From Halovenus amylolytica (lineage in GTDB: Archaea > Halobacteriota > Halobacteria > Halobacteriales > Haloarculaceae), in contig SAYS01000001.1 of the NCBI GenBank assembly GCA_004015825.1, forward strand, positions 62,001-126,000: a stretch of DNA of 64,000 nucleotides. Direction: 5' to 3'. The position numbers and the translations under genes were made by a program. This document shows, in pieces, positions 54,611 to 61,503 of the stretch. Below the pieces are notes generated by a model. That model was not told the DNA's origin, made no database searches, and saw only the letters and a list, made by a program, of their open reading frames with translations. Within the stretch, counting starts at the first letter, position 1. Every line of letters begins with the position of its first letter.

Positions 54611-55348
54611 ATGATCGAACCGGATCTCTCCGGGCAGACTGCTCTCGTGACGGGTAGCGCGCGCGGGATCGGACGGGAACTACTGCTGTCGATGGCCGAA
54701 CTCGGTGCGGACGTGGCCGTTCACTACCGGAGCAGTGACGAGGCTGCTGTCGAGGTTGCAGAGCGCGCCCGCGACCACGACGTCTCTGCGACGACCGTGC
54801 AGGCGGACGTCACCGATCCGGACGATGTCGACGACCTGTTCGACGAAATCGAGTCCGAACTCGGAGACGTCGATATCCTCGTCAACAACGTCGGGGCCTT
54901 CGCGCCACAGCACTGGGCGGAGATACCCCACGAGACCTGGGAGACCGTCATCGAGACGAACGTCTACGGCACCTACCTCTGTTCGAAGCGTGCCCTGCCC
55001 GGAATGCGCAGCCGGGAGTACGGGCGGATCGTCAACGTCGGCTACGCATCCAGCGACAAGGGACTGGTCAGCCCGAAGAACTTCCCGTACTTCCTGGCGA
55101 AAGCCGGCGTCTTGCAGTTTACCCGGATGCTCGCGGCGGACACCCAGGACGACGGTGTTACTGTCAACGCGATCTCGCCGTACACAGTCGAAAACTCCGA
55201 CGAGTTCCCCGACGAACTCCCCCGTGGTCGCCCCGCCTCCTTCGCGGATATGTCGCAAGCGATGCTCTTTTTCCTCGAAGAGGGAAGCGACTACATCAGC
55301 GGCCAGAACGTCGAGGTTAGCGGTGGATGGCTCCCCGAGAACGTGTGA
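54611..55348 (+). CDS. Short-chain dehydrogenase/reductase (FabG-like)
   Basis: 245 residues from ATG 54611 (MIEPDLSGQTALVTG); the open frame begins earlier at 54539 but without family similarity. The cofactor motif TGSARGIG, an Asn-Asn pair in VNNVGAF and the catalytic YFLAK (Tyr-x3-Lys) are present, and the Ser lies in YASSDKG. The acceptor substrate is unknown. The stop codon TGA merges with family A element A2. Confidence 0.9.
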   Translation: MIEPDLSGQTALVTGSARGIGRELLLSMAELGADVAVHYRSSDEAAVEVAERARDHDVSATTVQADVTDPDDVDDLFDEIESELGDVDILVNNVGAFAPQHWAEIPHETWETVIETNVYGTYLCSKRALPGMRSREYGRIVNVGYASSDKGLVSPKNFPYFLAKAGVLQFTRMLAADTQDDGVTVNAISPYTVENSDEFPDELPRGRPASFADMSQAMLFFLEEGSDYISGQNVEVSGGWLPENV

Positions 55349-55458
55349 TACTGTTTGTTGCGGTAATTTTCGTGACCACGTCACAAATATCGGTGTTTGA
55401 CGCCGTATAACCGATCGTTTGTTGCATCATGGCTGTAAAGACTCGCAACAAACACTAT
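55348..55458 (+). repeat. Family A element (A2), 111 bp
   Basis: ATACTGTTTGTTGCG (55348-55362) is repeated inverted at 55444-55458 with one mismatch. The internal GTGACCACGTCAC hairpin corresponds to that of A1. It has the same length as A1 and aligns to it without gaps. The first base is the last base of the SDR stop codon. Six bases separate its end from element B2. Confidence 0.75.
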
Positions 55459-55464
55459 GAGTTG

Positions 55465-55593
55465 ATACTGCTGGCTATAGATTCGCGAAAATATTCGACC
55501 ACCGTGAGAACGAGTGCTCACGAGGATCCCCGCACGTTGTTCGGCTCACCCCACGGGGGTCGAAATTCGTCAGTTTCGGACAGCCACCAGTAC
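55465..55593 (+). repeat. Family B element (B2), 129 bp
   Basis: The left arm ATACTGCTGGCTATA is at 55465-55479, and the right arm CAGCCACCAGTAC ends at 55593. The internal hairpin GTGAG (55504-55508) with CTCAC (55517-55521) sits at the same place as the 7-bp stem of B1 although the bases differ. Shared flanks include TTCGGCTCA and GTCAGTTT. It follows A2 directly and no gene ends here. Confidence 0.7.
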
Positions 55594-55760
55594 GAGAGGC
55601 TCTGATCCGGCACAATGAGCCTTCTCGGAGCACGACCCTCGGTCTCTCGTCCGGATCCGTTTATCCTGGTTGTCTGTTCGATCGAACAATGTTGGTTCCC
55701 TAACACTGTCACGAGAGGAAACCCCAGATACATATAGCTAGCCGGATAGTATACTGCAGT
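55594..55760. other. Intergenic stretch before the YdjM-like gene
   Basis: 167 bases after the A2-B2 repeat pair. An ATA-rich segment (GATACATATAGCTAGC) 25-45 bases before ATG 55761 is the likely promoter. Nothing else recognisable. Confidence 0.4.
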
Positions 55761-56354
55761 ATGCCAAACTACCCGACCCACGCTCGGTGGGGTCAGATCG
55801 GTGCGGCCGCGATGGGTGTCGTCGTCGCTGTGACAGTGTACGGACTCTTCTTTGCACCCATCCTTGCCTTTCTCTCGGGCATCGCGGCGGCAGCGACGAC
55901 GTTTACTGGCGCGATCTATCCCGATATCGACCACCACAAATCGATCCCGCGGCGGAAAGCCGTCCGGGCCTTCCGGCTGCTCGTCGTGCTCGGAATCGCA
56001 GCGCTTGCTGGACTCGGCTGGCCGGCACTCGTTCCGGCCGTCGAGTCTGCCAGTACCGAGTTCGGTGTCGATCTCCCCGTCCCACCGGAAGCCGCTGCCG
56101 GTGGCCTCGTTGCGCTCGTCACTATCGGTGCTGCCGGTCTCGTCGACCCGGTGATTGGCCTCGTCACAGATCGTCACCGCGGGTGGACTCACAGCGTCCC
56201 GATCAACGCAGTCCTGATCGCCGTCGTCCTCGGCGGTGTCTGGCTGTTGACCAGTGGTCTCGGTCAGGCCCGTCAGATAACTGCGGTGATCGTGGTCGGC
56301 ACCTTCTTCGTCGGGACACTGATCCATCTCGGATTGGATGGGGAGATCCGCTGA
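55761..56354 (+). CDS. YdjM-like membrane metal-dependent hydrolase
   Basis: 197 residues with four or five hydrophobic segments. The family's metal-ligand pattern is seen in PNYPTHARWG, IYPDIDHHKS and TDRHRGWTHS, and again in LIHLGLDG. The family (LexA-regulated hydrolase YdjM in bacteria) is poorly characterised and may act on phospholipid or peptide bonds at the membrane. Confidence 0.85.
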   Translation: MPNYPTHARWGQIGAAAMGVVVAVTVYGLFFAPILAFLSGIAAAATTFTGAIYPDIDHHKSIPRRKAVRAFRLLVVLGIAALAGLGWPALVPAVESASTEFGVDLPVPPEAAAGGLVALVTIGAAGLVDPVIGLVTDRHRGWTHSVPINAVLIAVVLGGVWLLTSGLGQARQITAVIVVGTFFVGTLIHLGLDGEIR

Positions 56355-56578
56355 CTCCGCCCGGTGAATAATCCGGCCTCTATTGGACGATCATCATACT
56401 CTTCTGGAGTATTATTTCATGTATTAGTTCCTATTACGTATAATTAGTTACGTTTACCCAAACAAATTTATCTAACGCTACAGAATAGTTCAGTAATGTT
56501 GGAGCAAACTTGCCGCACCCGTTTCTCGTGTCGAACCGGTGTGAGGCCGACTCGACCGATTGCGGGAAGTGATACCAG

Positions 56579-57202
56579 ATGAACGATCAGTCACTGATCT
56601 CTCGGGCAAACCTGCTCGCACAGATGGCGTCGAACCGGACCGTAACGACCGACGTCCTCGCGGACCAGGAACGACAGTTCGTGGAGTCACGACTCGTCGG
56701 GCCGCCACCGGTCGAACGCCTCGACAAGAGTGAGGCTCCCGCCTTCGTGTTCACCAACCAGAAGCGTGGCATCGGTCTCGGAAGCAAACGCAACACGACA
56801 GCGCCCGACAGTGACCGGGGGACGGTGGTCGTGGTGACGGGGCGTCGTATCCTCTGTCTCGTCGGGACCGAACCCGACGACGAGGTCGTCGAGATTCCGA
56901 TCGAGTCGATCGCCGCCGCCACCGCTCACACGGGACTGCTCGCAAACCGACTGGAGATACGGACCCCACGGAAAGCCTATCACATCTGGACTGACCGGAA
57001 TACAGACGACGTTCTGGCGGCAGCGGCCGAATTCATCGCGGATCGGATGTTCGACGATCCCGAAGAACTAGCCAGACGGGACGGCGCGAACCGGATCACC
57101 TACCGCGGCCAGTCGATCGATCAGACGCCCGACAACACACCCTCTCAGGCCACCCCGGCTGACGACCCGGGAGGAGACCCCTCCTCGGTGGACGGGGACT
57201 GA
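56579..57202 (+). CDS. PH-like domain protein, function unknown
   Basis: 207 residues, soluble and acidic. The central part (GTVVVVTGRRILCLVG, VEIPIESIAAATAHTG, LEIRTPRKAYHIWT) resembles the beta barrel of bacterial PH/YokE-like domains. An N-terminal helix and a low-complexity C terminus (TPADDPGGDPSS) flank it. A 224-base AT-rich gap upstream contains its promoter. No partner is evident. Confidence 0.7.
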   Translation: MNDQSLISRANLLAQMASNRTVTTDVLADQERQFVESRLVGPPPVERLDKSEAPAFVFTNQKRGIGLGSKRNTTAPDSDRGTVVVVTGRRILCLVGTEPDDEVVEIPIESIAAATAHTGLLANRLEIRTPRKAYHIWTDRNTDDVLAAAAEFIADRMFDDPEELARRDGANRITYRGQSIDQTPDNTPSQATPADDPGGDPSSVDGD

Positions 57203-57214
57203 TCCTGTCGTCCG

Positions 57215-57802
57215 CTACGCGTCCCAGTACTCCGGTTCGTTGCCCTCGCGCCACTTGATCGAACAGCCCCGCGACGGTCTGAACTCGTCGTCGACTGTGT
57301 TGCCCGCGAGCAGATCCTCTATATGCCCCTTCATTTCGCGTGTCGATGGCTCGTCGTCGGGATTTAGCGCATCGTCCAGTCGGCCGTGGTAGACCAGTTC
57401 GAACGACCCGTCTTCGTTCGCGAACAGAAACGGATCCGGGGTGCACACCGCGCCGTAGGCGGCCGCCACCGCCTGGGTGTCGTCACGGAGGTACGCGTCC
57501 CACTGGATCGTCCCATCCTCGACCCGTTCGACCATCGTCTCGAAATCGTCCTCGGGGTACTCCTCCTCGTCGTTGGAGTTGATTCCGACGACGGCAACGT
57601 CGTCGAACTCCTCGGCGAGACGGTTCAGCTCCTCGAATTTCGCCTTCGCGTACGGACAGTGGTTGCAGGTGAAGACGAGTAGCAACGCCTCTCTGTCCGT
57701 GAACTCGGACAGTGTGTGTGTCTCCCCATCCGTCCCCTCGAGTTCGAACGCCGGTGCCTCGTCTCCTCGTGTGAGTACGTCCTTCGAGTCGAGTGCGACC
57801 AT
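57215..57802 (-). CDS. Thioredoxin-like redoxin (AhpC/TSA family)
   Basis: 195 residues from ATG 57802 (MVALDSKDVL); an ATG at 57835 would add eleven. The fold begins GDEAPAFELEGTDG, and the active-site segment is FTCNHCPYAKA, giving a CxxC pair. The cis-Pro loop is CTPDPFLF, and the C-terminal SRGCSIKW is characteristic of this redoxin subgroup. Probable peroxide or disulfide reductase. It is convergent with the PH-like gene. Confidence 0.88.
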   Translation of the reverse strand: MVALDSKDVLTRGDEAPAFELEGTDGETHTLSEFTDREALLLVFTCNHCPYAKAKFEELNRLAEEFDDVAVVGINSNDEEEYPEDDFETMVERVEDGTIQWDAYLRDDTQAVAAAYGAVCTPDPFLFANEDGSFELVYHGRLDDALNPDDEPSTREMKGHIEDLLAGNTVDDEFRPSRGCSIKWREGNEPEYWDA

Positions 57803-57987
57803 ACCGAACTGTTGTGTCGGGAGCGCCTTACTCATTCTGCCGTCGGCAATTCCAGGCTTCCTGAAGTAAAATAAAGTATATAATAATTATATATTGCTAT
57901 TCTATGTATTTCAAAGGTATTACTTTCTACTGTATGGTCTATTTTTACAATGTATACCTGTCTAAAGATGGACTTCTTTACTGAAGG

Positions 57988-58059
57988 CTGGGGACCACAT
58001 AGTATTAAGTAATTGGTACTCGACGGGGTTAGCCGAGGGGGGCCGTAACAGGTCCCCAG
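57988..58059 (+). promoter_or_regulatory. Inverted repeat bracketing the glpK promoter
   Basis: CTGGGGACC at 57988-57996 is matched by GGTCCCCAG at 58051-58059, a perfect 9-base pair. The TATA-like TATTAAGT at 58003-58010 lies between the arms and the second arm falls in the predicted leader. It may be a pair of operator half-sites or a structured leader. Upstream of 57980 the region is very AT-rich. Confidence 0.4.
58003..58010 (+). promoter_or_regulatory. TATA-like element of glpK
   Basis: TATTAAGT about 75 bases before the glpK ATG implies a leader of roughly 45-50 bases that includes a Shine-Dalgarno sequence, so this mRNA is not leaderless. Confidence 0.4.
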
Positions 58060-58068
58060 TCTCTCAAT

Positions 58069-58073
58069 AGGAG
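58069..58073 (+). promoter_or_regulatory. Ribosome binding site of glpK
   Basis: AGGAG nine bases before ATG 58083 decides the start over an upstream in-frame codon at 58074. Confidence 0.55.
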
Positions 58074-58082
58074 TTGATTACA

Positions 58083-59618
58083 ATGGCAGACAATACATAC
58101 GTTGGCGCTATCGATCAAGGTACGACAGGAACGCGGTTTATGGTTTTCGACCATAGTGGGAACGACGTTGCGAACGCCTACAAAAAACACGAACAGATCT
58201 ATCCGGAGCCCGGCTGGGTGGAACACGACGCAATGGAGATCTGGGAGAACACGAAAGAAGTCGTCACGGAAGGGCTGGCCGATGCCGGCATCGACGCCTC
58301 GCAACTCGAGGCACTCGGCATCACGAACCAGCGTGAGACGACGATCGTGTGGGATGCCGAGACTGGCAAACCCGTTCACAACGCACTCGTCTGGCAGGAC
58401 CGCCGAACCACGGACCGAGTAGAAGAGATTCAGGAAGAGGACAAAGTCGAGTGGATCCGTGAGAAGACGGGTCTCGAATGTGACGCCTACTTCTCGGCGA
58501 CGAAGACCGAGTGGATTCTCGACAACGCCGATCCGATCAAACAGCAGCGCGCACGACCGAAGGACATCCGAGAGCGCGCCGAAGCCGGCGAGTTGATGAT
58601 GGGGACGATCGACACGTGGCTGATCTACAACCTCACCGGGAACCACATCACGGACGTCTCGAACGCATCGCGGACGATGCTGTACAACATCGAAGACCTC
58701 GAATGGGACGACGAACTCCTAGAAGAGTTCAACGTGCCAAAGTCGATGGTTCCGGAAGTACGTCCATCCTCTGACGAGGAGACCTACGGGACGACGGACG
58801 CAGACGGCTTCCTCGGCGAAGAGGTGCCGGTCGCAGGTGCGCTGGGTGACCAGCAGGCGGCGCTGTTCGGCCAGACCTGTTTCGACGAGGGGGACGCGAA
58901 GAACACCTACGGGACCGGTTCGTTCTACCTGATGAACACCGGCAACGAAGCTGTTACCTCCGACCACGGACTGCTGACGACCATCGGCTTCCAGCGCTCG
59001 GGCGGTGACGTCCAGTACGCACTCGAAGGTGCAATCTTCATCACTGGTGCCGCGATCGAGTGGCTGGAAGATATGGAACTGATCGACGACGCCGCAGAGA
59101 CGGCGAGTCTCGCCCGCTCCGTCGATTCGACGGACGGCGTCTATCTGGTGCCGGCCTTCACGGGCCTCGGTGCCCCGCACTGGGATGGACGCGCACGCGG
59201 GACAATTGTTGGGATGACCCGCGGGACGCGCAGAGAGCACATCGTGCGAGCGACGCTCGAATCGATCGCCTACCAGACACGCGACGTCGCCGAAGCGATG
59301 GAGGCCGACTCCGGCGTAGACACGACGAGTCTGCGCGTCGACGGTGGGGCAGTGAAGAACAACTTCCTCTGTCAGCTCCAGGCTGACGTCATCCAGACGG
59401 AGATCGTTCGCCCAGTTGTCGACGAGACGACGGCGCTCGGCTCTGCGTATGCAGCCGGTCTCGCCGTCGGTTACTGGGACGATCTGGACAGCCTGCGCGA
59501 GAACTGGCAGGTCGACAAAGCGTTCGACGTCGAGATCGACCAGGCCGAAGCAGACGAGATGTACAGTCGCTGGGACGACGCCGTCGAGCGCTCGCTCGAC
59601 TGGGCCACCGAAGAGTAA
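58083..59618 (+). CDS. glpK: Glycerol kinase
   Basis: 511 residues. GlpK phosphorylates glycerol to glycerol 3-phosphate, a main carbon route in halophiles that use Dunaliella glycerol. FGGY-family motifs are DQGTTGTRFMVFDH, the glycerol-site HEQIYPEPGWVEHD, NQRETTIVWD, the GTGSFYLMNTG loop and a C-terminal RVDGGAVKNNFLCQ. Length is normal. No glycerol dehydrogenase or facilitator gene is adjacent; an Lrp-type regulator follows. Confidence 0.96.
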   Translation: MADNTYVGAIDQGTTGTRFMVFDHSGNDVANAYKKHEQIYPEPGWVEHDAMEIWENTKEVVTEGLADAGIDASQLEALGITNQRETTIVWDAETGKPVHNALVWQDRRTTDRVEEIQEEDKVEWIREKTGLECDAYFSATKTEWILDNADPIKQQRARPKDIRERAEAGELMMGTIDTWLIYNLTGNHITDVSNASRTMLYNIEDLEWDDELLEEFNVPKSMVPEVRPSSDEETYGTTDADGFLGEEVPVAGALGDQQAALFGQTCFDEGDAKNTYGTGSFYLMNTGNEAVTSDHGLLTTIGFQRSGGDVQYALEGAIFITGAAIEWLEDMELIDDAAETASLARSVDSTDGVYLVPAFTGLGAPHWDGRARGTIVGMTRGTRREHIVRATLESIAYQTRDVAEAMEADSGVDTTSLRVDGGAVKNNFLCQLQADVIQTEIVRPVVDETTALGSAYAAGLAVGYWDDLDSLRENWQVDKAFDVEIDQAEADEMYSRWDDAVERSLDWATEE

Positions 59619-59642
59619 GTCGTAATCCGTTCACCTTCCTTG

Positions 59643-59648
59643 TTTTTT
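59643..59648 (+). terminator. T-run downstream of glpK
   Basis: TTTTTT 25 bases after the glpK stop, in CCTTGTTTTTTCTC, fits archaeal U-tract termination before the next transcription unit. Confidence 0.45.
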
Positions 59649-59696
59649 CTCGCATATCATAGCAACGTTTTTACTCGTCCTCAAACGCTTTCTGGT

Positions 59697-60185
59697 ATGA
59701 GCAGTCACGACGAAATCGTCGAACTACTCCGTGAGAACGCCAGGTACAGCGTCGAGGATATCGCCCGACAGACTGGCAGTGATCGTGAGACTGTCGGAGC
59801 CGCCATCGACGAACTCGAAGCTGATGGCGTCATCAGGGGGTACAAAGCAGTCGTCGACCGCGAACAACTGGACGACGAGCGTGTCCGTGCAGTCGTGGAA
59901 CTGAACATCACGCTCGACCGCGAGACGAGCTACGACGACGTCGCACGGCGCATCGCGAAGTTCCCGAAGGTCGACTCGCTGCATCTGGTCAGCGGCGATT
60001 TCGACTTCATGATGGAAGCCGAGGGCGATTCGATGCGCGAGCTGTCGAATTTCATCAGCAACAAGGTCGCACCTGTCCCGGAGATCACCCAGACTGTGAC
60101 TCACTACGTCATGACGACCTACAAAGAGCAGGGCATCGAGTTCGGTGACGGCGACGACGACGACCGGCTCTCCGTCTCACCATGA
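59697..60185 (+). CDS. Lrp/AsnC family transcriptional regulator
   Basis: 162 residues from ATG 59697 (MSSHDEIVELL). An N-terminal winged helix (DIARQTGSDRETVGAAIDEL) is followed by an RAM/ligand-binding domain (VRAVVELNITL, VDSLHLVSGDFDFMMEAEG). Such regulators sense amino acids. The stop overlaps the start of the aminotransferase gene (ATGA), so it probably regulates, or answers to the product of, that enzyme. GTTTTTAC at 59667 is its likely TATA element. Confidence 0.93.
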   Translation: MSSHDEIVELLRENARYSVEDIARQTGSDRETVGAAIDELEADGVIRGYKAVVDREQLDDERVRAVVELNITLDRETSYDDVARRIAKFPKVDSLHLVSGDFDFMMEAEGDSMRELSNFISNKVAPVPEITQTVTHYVMTTYKEQGIEFGDGDDDDRLSVSP

Positions 60186-61321
60186 AACCCGCAGAGAGAG
60201 TCGAGCGGGTCGGCCCCTCCGGAATCCGGAAGTTCTTCGAACTCGCCGAGGAGATGGACGATATCATCTCGCTGGGGGTCGGGGAGCCGGATTTCTCCGC
60301 ACCGTGGGCTGCACGGGAGGCCGCCATCGCCTCGCTCGAACAGGGAAAGACCTCCTACACTGCCAACCGCGGCCGGCGGGAACTCCGTGAGGAGATCGCG
60401 ACCGCCATGCGGAGCCGGTACGACCTCGACTACGACGTCGACGAGGAGATCCTGGTCACGACGGGCGCGAGCGAGGGACTCGATCTGGCCTTCCGGGCGC
60501 TGGTCGATCCCGGCGACACCGTCGCGGTCGCTCAGCCGTGTTACATCTCCTACGAGCCGGGCGTCATCTTCGCGGACGGTGAGGTCTGCTCCGTCTCGAC
60601 GCGCCGTGAAGACGAGTTCAAACTCACCTACGATCTCCTCCGGGAGGAGGGTGCGGCCGACGCGGAGATGCTGGTCTACTGTTACCCGAACAACCCGACC
60701 GGTGCGACGATGACCGGCGAGGAACTCGAAGAGGTCGCAGAGTTCGCCCGCGAACACGATCTGACCGTCCTCTCCGACGAGATCTACGCGGGGTTGAGCT
60801 ACGAGCACGACCACACCTCCATCGCGACACTGCCGGGCATGCGCGAGCGAACGATCGTATTCAACGGCTTCTCGAAGGAGTACGCGATGACGGGGCTCCG
60901 ACTCGGCTACGCGCTCGGCCCGCCGGAAGCGATCACAGCGATGAACCGCATCCACCAGTACACGATGCTCTCTGCGCCGACGACAGCACAGTACGCGGCG
61001 ATCGAGGCGCTGCGATCCTGTGACGACGCCGTCGAGGAGATGCACAAAAAGTACAACCGCCGCCGACAGCTCGTCCTCTCGCGGTTCGACGAGATGGGGA
61101 TCGACTGTTTCCGTGCAAAAGGCGCATTCTACGCGTTCCCGGCCTGCCCGTGGGACGATGCTGACGAGTTCGCCGAAGCCCTGCTCGAAGAGACCGGCGT
61201 CGCCGTCGTTCCCGGGACTGCCTTTGGCGACGGCGGGTCCGACCACCTTCGTGTCTCGTATGCGACAGGTATCGCCGATCTGAAGGAGGCACTCGACCGG
61301 ATCGAACGGTTTATTCAGTGA
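60182..61321 (+). CDS. Class I/II PLP-dependent aminotransferase
   Basis: 379 residues, fold type I. Motifs are SLGVGEPDFSAP, YTANRGRRELREEIA, CYPNNPTGATMT, the cofactor Asp/Tyr in LSDEIYAGLSYE, and the Schiff-base Lys in NGFSKEYAMTGLRLGY. It resembles archaeal aspartate/aromatic aminotransferases; the precise amino donor is uncertain. It is coupled to the upstream Lrp/AsnC gene. Confidence 0.93.
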   Translation: MKPAERVERVGPSGIRKFFELAEEMDDIISLGVGEPDFSAPWAAREAAIASLEQGKTSYTANRGRRELREEIATAMRSRYDLDYDVDEEILVTTGASEGLDLAFRALVDPGDTVAVAQPCYISYEPGVIFADGEVCSVSTRREDEFKLTYDLLREEGAADAEMLVYCYPNNPTGATMTGEELEEVAEFAREHDLTVLSDEIYAGLSYEHDHTSIATLPGMRERTIVFNGFSKEYAMTGLRLGYALGPPEAITAMNRIHQYTMLSAPTTAQYAAIEALRSCDDAVEEMHKKYNRRRQLVLSRFDEMGIDCFRAKGAFYAFPACPWDDADEFAEALLEETGVAVVPGTAFGDGGSDHLRVSYATGIADLKEALDRIERFIQ

Positions 61322-61491
61322 TTACTGTGTGTATCGGGGATTGACGAGGCTACTCACGGCCACCTGTGCATTATTAGGAACGTTCTAACGCGAGAAAGTC
61401 GCTCCCGCTCCCACTCGAATATCTTTCCGTTAAGACACAATTACTCCGACAGTACCATTTTCCCCGCAAAGTTTTTCTGTTCGTTGACGGT

Positions 61492-61497
61492 AAGGAG
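61492..61497 (+). promoter_or_regulatory. Ribosome binding site of the secretion ATPase gene
   Basis: AAGGAG six bases before ATG 61504 supports this start codon. Confidence 0.55.
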
Positions 61498-61503
61498 TCT
61501 GTA

